The position numbers were made by a program, and so were the translations under genes. Under the pieces are notes generated by a model. It did no database searches and had not been told where the DNA came from. It saw only the letters and a list, made by a program, of their open reading frames with translations. Source: Caulobacter sp. S45 (GTDB taxonomy: Bacteria; Pseudomonadota; Alphaproteobacteria; Caulobacterales; Caulobacteraceae). Taken from it: 64,000 nt of DNA. The stretch covers positions 1,835,176 through 1,899,175 of the forward strand of contig NZ_LMUL01000014.1 of NCBI RefSeq assembly GCF_009765965.1, given 5' to 3'. How positions within the stretch are numbered: the stretch's first letter is position 1; each line of letters begins with the position of its first letter. Positions 18,538-27,462 of this stretch are shown here, piece by piece.

Positions 18538-20376
18538 ATGGCCGGTATGAATGGCCGGATGAACGGCCCAGCGGCTCAATCCGCCGATTCCGATATCGCC
18601 GAGGCCGGTCGGGGCGCCCGGTGCTCGTGGGCCTGGCCGGCAAATTTGACTCAGCGGTGGATGATCGTCTGCGTGAGCTTGTGCCTGCTCGCTTTCATTC
18701 TGATGCTGCTGAAATCGAGGGATTTGCGGCAAGCGGACGTCTTCCTGGTGAAGGAGGACCTGCAGGTCCTCGCGTTGGAGGGCGTGTTTCTACTGCTGAT
18801 GGCCAAGGGGTTGGCAGGTCGCGGCTTTCCGGCATGGGCGTGGCCCACCGCATGGCGGAGCGCCCGGGTCGTGGCGGCCCTCGCCGCCCTCGCCGTCCTG
18901 ATTACGGGCCTGGTCGGATGGCGGTTGGTGTTCTCCCGCTATCCCCTTTCCTTGGACGAGTTCTTCGCGGTGTCCGACGCGACCACCTTCCATCGCGGAC
19001 TTTTCATTGCGCCCGTGCCGGCGATCTGGCGCGAGTATGTGCCCGCCCTCCAGCCGGAATTCGGCCTCCAGGTTCCGGGCCATGCGGTATGGAGTTCGGA
19101 TTATCTGCCCCTGAACGCCGCCTTTCGCGGATTGCTCATGGCCGTAGGCGGAGCGGCCTGGGCCGGGCCGCTCTTGAGCGCCTTTTCGGTGGCGATGGTC
19201 TACGACATCGCGAAAGTCTTGTGGCCGGACAGGCCGGACGCCGCCGCCGTGGCTGCGGTGTTCCTGGCGAGCTCCTCCCAGCTCCTGTTCACGGCCATGA
19301 CGCCCTACGCGATGTCTGCGCACCTGGCGCTGAATCTGACTTGGCTGCGCCTTTATCAAAGGGATAGCGGTTGGAGCGACGGAGCCGCCCTCGCCGTCGG
19401 CTGGGCCGCCTGCGGCCTGCATCAGCTCGTATTCCATCCCTTGTTGGTCGCGCCTTTTATCCTCCATGCCTTCGCCAGCGGTCGGTGGAGGCGCGCTGTC
19501 GTGTTCACGTGCGGATATGCGGCGATCGGGCTGTTCTGGATTCTGTACTGGCCCGTGATGTTCCATCTGATGGGTCTGGCCGCACCCCAGGGCAAGGGCG
19601 GCGGCGTACAGGCCTTCGCCGGCCACGTTCTGCAGCTGGTGTCCGAAAGCGACCCGCTGGAGGCGGTGCGCCTGATGGCCGAGAACCTGATCCGCTTCAT
19701 CAGCTGGCAGAACCCTTTGATGGCGGTCCTGCTCTTCGCCGGTTTCGTCCCGGCTCTCCGAACCGGCGGAGCGCTACGCAACATGGCGGCGGCGTCGATC
19801 CTGACTCTGGCGACGGTGGCCCTCGTGATGCCCTATCAAGGCCTTGGATGGGGCTACCGCTATCTCCACGGCCTGCTCGGTTGCGCCTGCCTGATCGCGG
19901 CCGCCGCCTACGTCGAGCTGACTCGGAGCGCCTGGTCGCCCCTCCTCGCGCGCAATGCGATCATGCTGTCCCTCGCCGCCTCAGTGCTCGTCCTTGCGCC
20001 TTGGCGGGCGTTGCAGGCCCACGCCGATGCGGCGCCGTTCGCGCGGGCAAGTCAGGCCATCAGCGCCGATACGGCCGATTTCGTTGTGGTGAACGGGGGC
20101 GACGTCAGCGGGCTCGTGCGCAACGATCCCGGGTTGCGCGCCCGTCCGCTGGTGTTCGACTTGCAAGCCCTTTCCGCAAGCCAAGTGTACGCCCTTTGTC
20201 GTCGTGGGCGTGTGCATCTGTTCGACCGGAAGGACGCCGCCAAGGTCGGGATCGAAGTCCCGAAGGCGACGGCTATCGCGCGCCCCGCGCCGCAGGAATT
20301 GAAGATGCAGTCGATGGGTTGCGCATCCGTTCATGTCGTCAGGCCTCAACCAGCGTCGAGCGGAGTTTCGCTGTGA
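18538..20376 (+). CDS. integral membrane protein, GT-C/GT39-like glycosyltransferase
   Basis: A 612-residue protein with about 11 predicted membrane segments. The first loop after a transmembrane helix carries SLDEFFAVSDATTFHRG, resembling the acidic 'DE' motif of the PMT/ArnT (GT-C) fold, and the C-terminal about 120 residues form a soluble domain. This suggests transfer of a sugar from a polyprenyl carrier on the outer face of the membrane; the substrate is unknown. The start region repeats ATGGCCGG, so ATG 18547 or 18559 are alternatives. Its stop overlaps the start of the oxygenase gene (GTGA). GC is visibly lower than in the flanking polA gene. Confidence 0.68.
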   Translation: MAGMNGRMNGPAAQSADSDIAEAGRGARCSWAWPANLTQRWMIVCVSLCLLAFILMLLKSRDLRQADVFLVKEDLQVLALEGVFLLLMAKGLAGRGFPAWAWPTAWRSARVVAALAALAVLITGLVGWRLVFSRYPLSLDEFFAVSDATTFHRGLFIAPVPAIWREYVPALQPEFGLQVPGHAVWSSDYLPLNAAFRGLLMAVGGAAWAGPLLSAFSVAMVYDIAKVLWPDRPDAAAVAAVFLASSSQLLFTAMTPYAMSAHLALNLTWLRLYQRDSGWSDGAALAVGWAACGLHQLVFHPLLVAPFILHAFASGRWRRAVVFTCGYAAIGLFWILYWPVMFHLMGLAAPQGKGGGVQAFAGHVLQLVSESDPLEAVRLMAENLIRFISWQNPLMAVLLFAGFVPALRTGGALRNMAAASILTLATVALVMPYQGLGWGYRYLHGLLGCACLIAAAAYVELTRSAWSPLLARNAIMLSLAASVLVLAPWRALQAHADAAPFARASQAISADTADFVVVNGGDVSGLVRNDPGLRARPLVFDLQALSASQVYALCRRGRVHLFDRKDAAKVGIEVPKATAIARPAPQELKMQSMGCASVHVVRPQPASSGVSL

Positions 20377-21236
20377 CTGAAAAGAGCCCCCTTACCCGCG
20401 GCGAGATGGCCGATCATATCGTGGCGCGCCTTCAACAGGCCGGCGCCTCGATGAGGAGCGCTTTCAACGAACATGGGCGCGTCCCGTCATCCTTCGTCGA
20501 CGACCTGCTGCCGGTGGATATGGCCCAAGCCATCCATGCCGCATTTCCCGATCATGGGCGCATGATGTTCAAGAACTCGATCAAGGAACGGAAGTTCGTC
20601 GCCGCCCAGATGGACGCCTATCCGGCCATCCTGGAAGAGATCGTCTACGCATTCCAAGACCCGCGCGTGCTGTACGAGGTCGCCGCCATCACCGGCCTAC
20701 AGGCGCTTCAGCCGGACGCCGACCTCTATGCTGGAGGTCTCAGCGCCATGCCCAAAGGCGCATACCTCAAGCCCCACCTCGACAATTCCCACGACGGCGC
20801 ACGCGCGCGCTATCGCGTGCTCAACCTGCTTTATTATGTGACGCCGGATTGGCGCGAAGACTTCGGCGGCAATCTGCAGCTTTGGGACCAGGGGCCCAAG
20901 GGCGCGCCCCGAACCATACCCGCGCTGTTCAATCGCCTGGTGCTGATGGCGACCAATCGCACCTCTTGGCATTCGGTGCAGGAAGTTAAGCGCGACCAGA
21001 CGCGATGCTGCGTCTCGAACTACTATTTTTCCTCCCAATCACCTGAGATGGCCGAATATTTTCACGCAACCTCATTTCGAGGCGAACCCGATCAGCCGTT
21101 ATCGGATGCGATCATGCGGGCGGACAACGCTTTGCGCACCACGGTGCTGAAGACATTCGGCGCCAAGGTCTACAACAATCCGCATGTCTATCGCCGAACC
21201 GGCGAGGACAAGGGCGACGAGCCGAACCGCGCCTAG
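20373..21236 (+). CDS. 2-oxoglutarate/Fe(II)-dependent oxygenase family protein
   Basis: 287 residues. The double-stranded beta-helix iron site is visible as H135-x-D137 (LKPHLDNSHD) and H200 (RTSWHSVQEV), with R211 eleven residues later (RDQTRCCVSNYYFS) as the expected 2-oxoglutarate ligand. This matches prolyl-hydroxylase-type oxygenases. FGGNLQLWDQGP is also typical of the family. The GTG start overlaps the stop of the GT-C-like gene, so the two are probably co-translated and may act on the same glycan, lipid or protein; that link is inference. It converges with the GtrA gene after 10 bases. Confidence 0.83.
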   Translation: MTEKSPLTRGEMADHIVARLQQAGASMRSAFNEHGRVPSSFVDDLLPVDMAQAIHAAFPDHGRMMFKNSIKERKFVAAQMDAYPAILEEIVYAFQDPRVLYEVAAITGLQALQPDADLYAGGLSAMPKGAYLKPHLDNSHDGARARYRVLNLLYYVTPDWREDFGGNLQLWDQGPKGAPRTIPALFNRLVLMATNRTSWHSVQEVKRDQTRCCVSNYYFSSQSPEMAEYFHATSFRGEPDQPLSDAIMRADNALRTTVLKTFGAKVYNNPHVYRRTGEDKGDEPNRA

Positions 21237-21246
21237 AGCGTATGCG

Positions 21247-21654
21247 TCAAGCCGGCGCCTTCGAAGACGCCGCCCCCTCGCGAAACACCGCAAGCTGCAT
21301 ATAGCAGAAGCTGAAGGTCGAGGTGGCGACTAGATTGACGACGAAGGCCAGGCTCGGTCCGAGTCCAAGCACGCCGATCAGGAGTTGAAGCCCGGCAAGC
21401 GACACCAAGAATTGCAGGACGTAGCCGGCGACATATCCCGCCACATCCTTGAGGCCGCCCCATCCGCTCCGCCGGAACGTAAAGCGACGGTTGAGTGCAT
21501 AGCTGATCGCGACCGTGACCAACCAGGCGATCGACGCCGCAATCAGATAACCCGTGTTCAGGCGGATAGCGCCTATGAAGATCGCGTAGTTGAGCAACGA
21601 CATGGAGCCGCCGACGACTCCGAACCTCAGCAGCTTTGCGATCATCGGGCTCAA
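21247..21654 (-). CDS. GtrA family membrane protein
   Basis: A 135-residue protein with four membrane segments and the GtrA N-terminal signature KLLRFGVVGGSMSLLNYAIF plus SYALNRRFTF after helix two. GtrA-type proteins are thought to flip or bind polyprenyl-linked sugars. The TTG at 21654 overlaps the stop of the GT2 gene (TTGA); an ATG at 21645 would shorten it by three residues. The pairing of GT2 with GtrA is the classical arrangement for glucosylation of surface polysaccharide or lipid carrier. Confidence 0.88.
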   Translation of the reverse strand: MSPMIAKLLRFGVVGGSMSLLNYAIFIGAIRLNTGYLIAASIAWLVTVAISYALNRRFTFRRSGWGGLKDVAGYVAGYVLQFLVSLAGLQLLIGVLGLGPSLAFVVNLVATSTFSFCYMQLAVFREGAASSKAPA

Positions 21655-22430
21655 TAGGAAACCGAATAGACGTAGGCCATCGCGCCATCCAGGGGTTTGG
21701 CCCAGGTGCGGCGGAACATCTCCCGATCCTCGCGCCGGCGCCGGCCGTCACGGATTAGGCGGGAGGTTTCTGTCAGGTCGTTGTGACGGCGTCCGATCAG
21801 CCGCTCGGGCGCGTGCAGGAAGGACATACCGCCCCGGCACAGCCGCAGCCACGCATCCCAGTCCAGATTGCTCGAAAGCGTCTCGGAAAACTGGAAGCCG
21901 TCCAGCCGCCGCATGTCCAGGGTGACCGACGAGCACGGCAAGGGATTGCCGAATGAGAGGAACCACCGCATCCGCGCGGGATTCACCCGCACTTTCGAGC
22001 CGATGATCGACCGCTCCAAGCCATGCTTGACCAGACTGATCTTCGACCAGGTGATCCTGCCGCAGTCGTCGATCTGCTCGTAGCCGGTGAAGCACACCCC
22101 GGCCTCGGGGTGCGCCTCGAACAGGGCGAGGGTTTCCGGCAGGAAGGCCGGGCGATAGAGATCGTCCTGGTGGGCCAGGGTGACGTAGCGCCGCTCCGCC
22201 CGCTCCAGCGCAAAATTCCAATCCCTGCCGATCCCGGTTCGAACCGGATTGACCAGCACCTCGACCTGATGGTCCTGGGCGACGCGGTCGATGTAGGGCG
22301 AGGGCGTGGACGTCGAAATCCGGATTCGCGAAGAAGCCCGCTGAGCCTTCAATGAAGTCAGGCAATCGCCGAGAAAGGGGGAATCCCCGTAGGCGAGCAC
22401 CAAGAACTCATGATCTTCAGCCAGACGCAT
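21651..22430 (-). CDS. glycosyltransferase family 2 protein
   Basis: A 259-residue GT-A fold enzyme. The N-terminal nucleotide-sugar region is HEFLVLAYGDSPFLGDCLTS, the DxD-like motif sits in VTLAHQDDLYRPAFL, and NLDWDAWLRLCRGG follows. There is no membrane segment. The sugar donor and acceptor cannot be deduced. It is coupled to the GtrA gene by a TTGA overlap, which suggests that it builds a lipid-linked sugar that GtrA handles. It reads toward the convergent GT-C and oxygenase pair. Confidence 0.85.
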   Translation of the reverse strand: MRLAEDHEFLVLAYGDSPFLGDCLTSLKAQRASSRIRISTSTPSPYIDRVAQDHQVEVLVNPVRTGIGRDWNFALERAERRYVTLAHQDDLYRPAFLPETLALFEAHPEAGVCFTGYEQIDDCGRITWSKISLVKHGLERSIIGSKVRVNPARMRWFLSFGNPLPCSSVTLDMRRLDGFQFSETLSSNLDWDAWLRLCRGGMSFLHAPERLIGRRHNDLTETSRLIRDGRRRREDREMFRRTWAKPLDGAMAYVYSVSY

Positions 22431-22650
22431 ATGACGTGAAATCCTATGCCGCGCGAAGGAGCGCCATCTTCAACTCGGCCCAGGTTGCACGGTTCAGGTT
22501 TCCACAATCTTTAATGTGCTTGAGATCGCCGACCATTTATTGGTTAACAGGTCGCTCCCGTTCGCCTGTCGCCGGCCGAGATTAGCGCTTGCCCTCATCG
22601 CCCGGGCGCCCTTAAACGCGCGCACTCCCCGCCTGCCCGAAGGACACCCC

Positions 22651-23889
22651 ATGGCCGACACCCGCCCCGTGAAGAAGGTCGTGCTCGCCTATTCCGGCGG
22701 GCTGGACACCTCGATCATCCTGAAGTGGCTGCAGACCGAGTACGGCGCGGAGGTGGTGACCTTCACGGCCGACCTGGGCCAGGGCGAGGAGCTGGGGCCG
22801 GCCAAGGAAAAGGCGCTGATGCTCGGGATCAAGCCCGAGAACGTGTTCATCGAGGACGTGCGCGAGGAGTTCGTGCGCGACTACGTCTTCCCGATGTTCC
22901 GCGCCAACACGGTCTATGAGGGCCAGTACCTGCTCGGCACCTCCATCGCGCGCCCGCTGATCGCCAAGAAACAGATCGAGATCGCCCGCCAGGTCGGCGC
23001 CGACGCGGTCTGTCATGGCGCCACCGGCAAGGGCAACGACCAAGTCCGCTTCGAGCTCGGCTACTATGCGCTAGAGCCCGACATCCGGGTGATCGCGCCC
23101 TGGCGGGAATGGGACTTCAAGAGCCGCGAGCACCTGCTCGACTTCGCCGAAAAGCACCAGATCCCCATCGCCAAGGACAAGCGCGGCGACGCGCCCTTTT
23201 CGGTCGACGCCAACCTGTTGCACTCCTCATCCGAGGGTAAGGTGCTGGAAGACCCGGCGGTCGAGGCCCCCGAGTTCGTCCACCAGCGCACCATCTCGCC
23301 CGAGGACGCGCCGGACAAACCCACCGTATTCACCATGGACTTCGAGCGCGGCGACCCCGTCGCCATCGACGGCGAGGCGATGTCGCCCGCGACGCTCCTG
23401 ACCAAGCTGAACCAGCTCGGCCACGACAACGGGATCGGGCGGCTGGACCTGGTGGAGAACCGCTTCGTCGGCATGAAGTCGCGCGGGGTCTACGAGACGC
23501 CCGGCGGGACCATCCTGCTGACCGCCCACCGTGGCATCGAGTCGATCACGCTGGACGGCGGCGCCGGCCACCTGAAGGACGAGCTGATGCCGCGCTACGC
23601 GTCGCTGGTCTACAACGGCTTCTGGTTCTCGCCCGAGCGCGAGATGCTGCAGGCCATGATCGACAAGAGCCAGGAGAACGTCACCGGTCGCGTGCGGGTG
23701 AAGCTCTACAAGGGCAACGTCACCGTGATCGGCCGCGAGGCGCCCTTCCCGCTCTACGACCAGCAGCTCGTCACCTTCGAAGAGGGCGCGGTGGCCTACG
23801 ACCAGCGCGACGCGGCCGGCTTCATCCGGCTGAACGCGCTGCGCCTGCGGGTGCTGGCGCAGCGGGATCGGCGCGCCGGAAAGGCCTGA
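22651..23889 (+). CDS. argG: argininosuccinate synthase
   Basis: ATP-dependent ligation of citrulline and aspartate in arginine synthesis. The 412-residue protein opens [20 protein letters not shown] with the PP-loop SGGLDTS, and contains [17 protein letters not shown] and [14 protein letters not shown], all conserved in the family. The ATG at 22651 follows AAGGA by a suitable spacing, so upstream in-frame starts are rejected. It is monocistronic by position. The 220-base upstream gap is AT-richer than average and holds TTGAGA near 22520 with a TTAAC-containing tract about 17 bases on, a weak promoter candidate. Confidence 0.96.
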   Translation: MADTRPVKKVVLAYSGGLDTSIILKWLQTEYGAEVVTFTADLGQGEELGPAKEKALMLGIKPENVFIEDVREEFVRDYVFPMFRANTVYEGQYLLGTSIARPLIAKKQIEIARQVGADAVCHGATGKGNDQVRFELGYYALEPDIRVIAPWREWDFKSREHLLDFAEKHQIPIAKDKRGDAPFSVDANLLHSSSEGKVLEDPAVEAPEFVHQRTISPEDAPDKPTVFTMDFERGDPVAIDGEAMSPATLLTKLNQLGHDNGIGRLDLVENRFVGMKSRGVYETPGGTILLTAHRGIESITLDGGAGHLKDELMPRYASLVYNGFWFSPEREMLQAMIDKSQENVTGRVRVKLYKGNVTVIGREAPFPLYDQQLVTFEEGAVAYDQRDAAGFIRLNALRLRVLAQRDRRAGKA

Positions 23890-24020
23890 GGCCTGGCCAA
23901 GCCCTGCCCATTTTCCGGGCGGCGGCCCAGACCTGGGCGCTTTGTGACGATTTCGTGCAACGGATAGTTAACGCAACGCTTGATCTCCTGCGTGTGTGCA
24001 TAAGCGCATGGAGATCGACG

Positions 24021-24290
24021 ATGGAGCTTCGCGACTTCGAAACCCAACTCCGCGGCGGCCGACTGACCACGGCGGAAGTGCTCTACTACATGCCCGACCA
24101 TCCCAGCCTGCTGCAGCGCTTCATGTGGCAGACCCTGGACGTCGCCCCGGAGTTCCCGCGGGTGCATCGGTTCCTGGACTTCTGGCGGCGCGAGATCGAT
24201 GCGGTGATCCACTCGGTGAACGTCAGCGCGGTGGGGATCGTCGCCCCGGCGAGGGTCCAATTCCGCAACACGGCCGACACGTTTCACTGA
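24021..24290 (+). CDS. usg: Usg family protein
   Basis: A small (89-residue) alphaproteobacterial protein of the Usg-like family, recognisable by LTTAEVLYYMPDHPSLLQ and PEFPRVHRFLDFWRREID. The family's function is not established; old names such as 'subunit of phosphoribosylanthranilate isomerase' come from linkage with trp genes in other species. Here it follows argG by 131 bases and is not near trp. The ATG at 24021 is preferred to the upstream ATG at 24008, which is in another frame. Confidence 0.85.
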   Translation: MELRDFETQLRGGRLTTAEVLYYMPDHPSLLQRFMWQTLDVAPEFPRVHRFLDFWRREIDAVIHSVNVSAVGIVAPARVQFRNTADTFH

Positions 24291-24345
24291 CTATTCTCGC
24301 TGGCTCCGGAACGCGCTTGCGCAACCGGCCATTGAAGCGGAAGAA

Positions 24346-24366
24346 GCCACCTCTGGCTGAGGTGGC
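24346..24366 (+). terminator. hairpin between usg and the lipoprotein gene
   Basis: GCCACCTC (24346-24353), a five-base loop, then GAGGTGGC (24359-24366): a perfect 8-base stem 56 bases after the usg stop and 15 before the lipoprotein ATG. There is no U tract, so it is either a weak terminator or an RNA structure in the lipoprotein 5' leader. Confidence 0.35.
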
Positions 24367-24381
24367 CTGGAGAAGAAGCTC

Positions 24382-24930
24382 ATGAAGCGGGCACTGATCG
24401 CCGTGGCTGCGGCGCTCCTGCTGGCGGGGTGCGAAACCGCGACCCCTTACCAACCCCTTGGCGCCCACAATCACTCGGCGTCCGGCGGCTATAGCGAACA
24501 ACAGATCGAACCTAACCGCTGGCAGGTCGAGTTCGCCGGCAACACCCTGGCCTCACGTGAGCGGGTGAACCGTTACCTGCTGTTCCGCTCGGCCCAGCTG
24601 ACGGTGAACAACGGCTTCGACTGGTTCCAGGCCGTGGACCGCAACACCAGCGCCCAGACCAGCCTCTACACCGATCCCGATCCCTATTTCGCCGGCGGCT
24701 GGGGTGGTCCGTATTGGGGCGTCCGTCGTCGCGGGTTCGGCTGGGGCTACGGCTATTGGAACGACCCGGTCTGGGGCGGTTCTCTGGATGTGCAGCAGGT
24801 GACGCAATACACCGCCACCGTCGAGATCCTGATGGGTCGCGGCCCCAAGCCGAACAATCCCCACGCCTACGACGCCCGCGCGGTGATGCAACACCTACAG
24901 GGCACGATCCAATACCCCGACGCGAAGTAG
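24382..24930 (+). CDS. CC0125/CC1285-type lipoprotein
   Basis: A 182-residue protein with a lipoprotein signal peptide: MKRALIAVAAALLLAGCETA, lipobox LAGC, mature Cys17. The mature part has a conserved-looking first half (WQVEFAGNTLASRERVNRYL, LFRSAQLTVNNGFDWFQAVD) and then a Gly/Tyr/Trp-rich stretch (residues about 95-135). This matches the CC0125/CC1285 lipoprotein family of Caulobacterales, whose role is unknown; an outer-membrane or periplasmic location is expected. GGAGAAGAAG precedes the start. Confidence 0.83.
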   Translation: MKRALIAVAAALLLAGCETATPYQPLGAHNHSASGGYSEQQIEPNRWQVEFAGNTLASRERVNRYLLFRSAQLTVNNGFDWFQAVDRNTSAQTSLYTDPDPYFAGGWGGPYWGVRRRGFGWGYGYWNDPVWGGSLDVQQVTQYTATVEILMGRGPKPNNPHAYDARAVMQHLQGTIQYPDAK

Positions 24931-24943
24931 CTGCGGATGGGTG

Positions 24944-24973
24944 GCGGCCGGAAGCCTGACGGTTTCCGGCCGC
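24944..24973 (+). terminator. probable terminator hairpin after the lipoprotein gene
   Basis: GCGGCCGGAA (24944-24953) and TTCCGGCCGC (24964-24973) form a perfect 10-base stem with a 10-base loop, 13 bases after the stop codon. The 3' flank has only scattered T residues, so termination may be Rho-assisted. Confidence 0.5.
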
Positions 24974-25084
24974 TGTCACTCGAAATTTCTCGTCATCGCC
25001 CGACTTGATCGGGGAAGACGGTGGAGAGGTGTGAAGAGATTAGGAAGGCCTACGCAGTCGGCCTGACGCAAAGCGCCCGATCCC

Positions 25085-26272
25085 TTAGGCGGCCTGGACC
25101 GCCCGCGCGCGTCGAACGGCGGTCTTGGGCGAGGCGTCCAGGACCATGCCGGCCCGCACCGCTTCCACGAGGCGGCGCATGCGGCGCAGCTCCCGCTTCA
25201 GTCCACGGCCGGTGACCAGCTCGCGCACCAGGCGCGGGCTGATCGCTTCGATGTCCGCCCAGGTTTCTCCGAAACAGGCGTGATCGGCCGCCTGGCGCAG
25301 CTCCCATTCGGAGACGTGCAAGCGCTGGGCCCAATCGGAATGGATCAGGGCCTCGCGCCCGCCCGCCTGCCACAAGGCGCGCAGACGGCGGCGCCAGACG
25401 GCGCGGCGGAAGGCGACCATGGCCACTTCCAGCATCTCGTCGCAGGCGTGGTCGGGCTCGCCGCGCAGGCGGATCGCGTCCGACAGCCCGCCCAGGGCGC
25501 GGCCGTCGGTGCGCGCGGAGGTGACCACCTGGACATCCAGGCTGTGGCGAATCTTGCCGTCGATATGGCGCAGCATCTCGAACAGGGCGCGGTCCTCGCC
25601 CACCGGACGCGGCGGCAGGCCGCCGATACGGCGGTAGGCGCGCACGGTGATGGCGGCGGAGGCGCCGCAGTTCTGGTTGTGGCGTGGCCAGGTGTCGTGG
25701 GGCTCGGGATCGACACGGGCGCCCATCTCGGCCACCAGCTGCTGGTATTCCCATTCCAACGAGCCGCGCTCGAGGATCTCGGCCGGAAGCTCCATCAGCT
25801 CGACCGGGTCGGCCATGACGTAGCCGGCCACCGCGTCCACGCCGGCGGCGATCTCGCGCTGGTTGGCGGCGACCCAGTCGGTCTCGACCAGGGTGTCGGC
25901 GTCGGTGGTGAGGATCAGGCCGTCGGGCGAGGCCAGCTCGGCCGCCGCCTCCATGCCCAGCCGCCGGGCCCAGCCGGCGTTGGCGTAGGCCTCGGGCAGC
26001 TCCACCTCGTGCAGGTGCAGCGCGTACGGCAGGTGCGGCGACAGCGCCCGGACCTTGGCGGCGGTGGTGTCAGTGCAGTTGTTCAGCAGCAGGACGACGG
26101 CGAACCGGGTCGGGTCGACCTCGACCTGGTCGGCGAGCGACGCCAGGCAGGCCTCGACTCGGGCCTCTTCGTCCTTGACCGGGATGGCGACCACGACATC
26201 GGGACGCTCGACACCCTTCGAGCCAAGCACCTCGACGCGGGTCGGGAAGCTCACGCGGGGGATCACGCTCAT
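25085..26272 (-). CDS. glycosyltransferase family 2 protein (395 residues)
   Basis: The N-terminal GT-A domain opens RPDVVVAIPVKDEEARVEAC, with FAVVLLLNNCTDTT and the metal-binding region LILTTDADTLVETDW. RHNQNCGASAAITVRAYRRIGG and PVGEDRALFEML follow, then a helical C-terminal part of about 130 residues. This architecture is found in rhizobial and caulobacterial GT2 proteins encoded beside PIG-L deacetylase and SAM methyltransferase genes; those partners are not here. The ATG at 26272 is used; TTG 26287 would add five residues. The product is unknown. Confidence 0.78.
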   Translation of the reverse strand: MSVIPRVSFPTRVEVLGSKGVERPDVVVAIPVKDEEARVEACLASLADQVEVDPTRFAVVLLLNNCTDTTAAKVRALSPHLPYALHLHEVELPEAYANAGWARRLGMEAAAELASPDGLILTTDADTLVETDWVAANQREIAAGVDAVAGYVMADPVELMELPAEILERGSLEWEYQQLVAEMGARVDPEPHDTWPRHNQNCGASAAITVRAYRRIGGLPPRPVGEDRALFEMLRHIDGKIRHSLDVQVVTSARTDGRALGGLSDAIRLRGEPDHACDEMLEVAMVAFRRAVWRRRLRALWQAGGREALIHSDWAQRLHVSEWELRQAADHACFGETWADIEAISPRLVRELVTGRGLKRELRRMRRLVEAVRAGMVLDASPKTAVRRARAVQAA

Positions 26273-26625
26273 AAGGCCAGGGTCCAAATCATGCGGCGGC
26301 TGAGGCCAGCCGAATGTGCAGGTCGTCTTCCAAGCGCCATTTCAAACCAAAAAGATGCCAGCAGACCAAATTCGCGGTGGGGGGAACATGGGGCGCTCTC
26401 TGAACGGAACGCGCCTTGCCGCCGAATGGTCAAGACGTCGTCCCCTTGCGGCGGAACGCCTGAATGGAGGGTATGCTCCCACGCGGCGTCCCGGGAGGTT
26501 AAAGGCGAAGGCGTTCCGGATCAAGCCATCGCGACGGACGCGCTGTTTTGCCCCGCGTCGCGCCCACGCGTCGGCGCGCCGCCGTCACGACGGCGGCGTC
26601 TGGAAGGCCCACGAGAGGCGAACGT
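26273..26625. other. 353-base gap between pstB and the GT2 gene
   Basis: No convincing gene; the short open frames here have shadow-type composition (Arg/Pro-rich). It contains one strong palindrome, GCCGCCGTC-AC-GACGGCGGC at 26578-26597, 28 bases after the pstB stop on the minus strand, which could end the pst transcript although no U tract follows. No phoU or phoB gene follows pstB here. Confidence 0.6.
26577..26598 (-). terminator. candidate terminator hairpin after pstB
   Basis: Ten-base perfect stem (CGCCGCCGTC paired with GACGGCGGCG) with a two-base apex, just downstream of the pstB stop on the transcribed strand. The following sequence is GC-rich with no T run, so it is a stabilising hairpin or a weak terminator. 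Confidence 0.42.
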
Positions 26626-27462
26626 TCAGCCGAAACGGCCGGTGATGTAGTCGGCGGTGCGGCTGGCGCGGGGGTTGTCGAACAGGCGGTCGGTGCGGGC
26701 GAATTCGATCAACCGGCCCAGGTACATGAAGGCGGCGTGGTCGGAGATGCGCCCGGCCTGCTGCAGGTTATGGGTGACGATGACGATGGTGTAGTCGCGC
26801 TTCAGCTCGACGATGGTCTCCTCCAGCTTGGCGGTGGAGTGGGGGTCCAGCGCCGAGGCCGGTTCGTCGAGCAGGATCACCTCGGGCCGCACCGCCACGC
26901 CGCGCGCCACGCACAGGCGCTGCTGCTGGCCGCCGGACAGGCCCAGGCCGGAGCTTTTCAGCTTGTCCTTCACCTCGTCCCACAGCGCCGCGCGGCGCAG
27001 GCTCTCCTCCACCCGCGCGTCCATGTCGGGCTTGGACAGCTTCTCGTACAGGCGCACGCCGAAGGCGACGTTGTCGTAGATCGACATCGGGAACGGAGTG
27101 GGCTGCTGGAACACCATGCCGACCCGCGAGCGGAGCTGGGTCAGATCGACCTTGCGGTCCAGGATGTTCTCGCCGTCGAGCAGCACCTCCCCCTCGGCGC
27201 GCTGGCCGGGATACAGCGCATAGATGCGGTTCATCGCCCGCAGCAGGGTGGACTTGCCGCAGCCCGACGGGCCGATCAGGGCGGTGACCGAGTTCCCGGC
27301 GAACGGCAGGCTGACCTCGTGCAGGGCCTGGTTCTTGCCGTAGAAGAAACTCAGCTTGCGGGTCTCGAGCTTGATCCGCTCCTGGGGGATGGCTTCGACA
27401 AAGCTCTCGAAGACCTGGGGCTCGGGCGCCGTGGCGACGGCTGCGGGCGGGGTGGCGGTCAT
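26626..27462 (-). CDS. pstB: phosphate ABC transporter ATP-binding protein
   Basis: ATPase of the high-affinity phosphate importer. The 278 residues show Walker [10 protein letters not shown], the PstB-specific [18 protein letters not shown], the signature LSGGQQQR and Walker [14 protein letters not shown]. An extra N-terminal tail of about 25 Ala/Pro-rich residues precedes the usual start of the domain. The ATG at 27462 overlaps the pstA stop (ATGA). It is last in pstS-pstC-pstA-pstB; no phoU follows directly. Confidence 0.95.
   Translation of the reverse strand: MTATPPAAVATAPEPQVFESFVEAIPQERIKLETRKLSFFYGKNQALHEVSLPFAGNSVTALIGPSGCGKSTLLRAMNRIYALYPGQRAEGEVLLDGENILDRKVDLTQLRSRVGMVFQQPTPFPMSIYDNVAFGVRLYEKLSKPDMDARVEESLRRAALWDEVKDKLKSSGLGLSGGQQQRLCVARGVAVRPEVILLDEPASALDPHSTAKLEETIVELKRDYTIVIVTHNLQQAGRISDHAAFMYLGRLIEFARTDRLFDNPRASRTADYITGRFG

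Noticed and set aside
23940..24020. CtrA-type cell-cycle site near GTTAACG upstream of usg
   Set aside because: Only one TTAA half-site is present; the second at seven-base spacing is missing.
24031..24290. Tryptophan-pathway function for the Usg protein
   Set aside because: The old name comes from gene linkage in other species; no catalytic motif is present and it is not near trp genes here.
26316..26645. Plus-strand open frame of 109 codons in the pstB downstream gap
   Set aside because: It is Arg/Pro-rich with no ribosome binding site and overlaps the pstB end in antisense; it is more likely chance.
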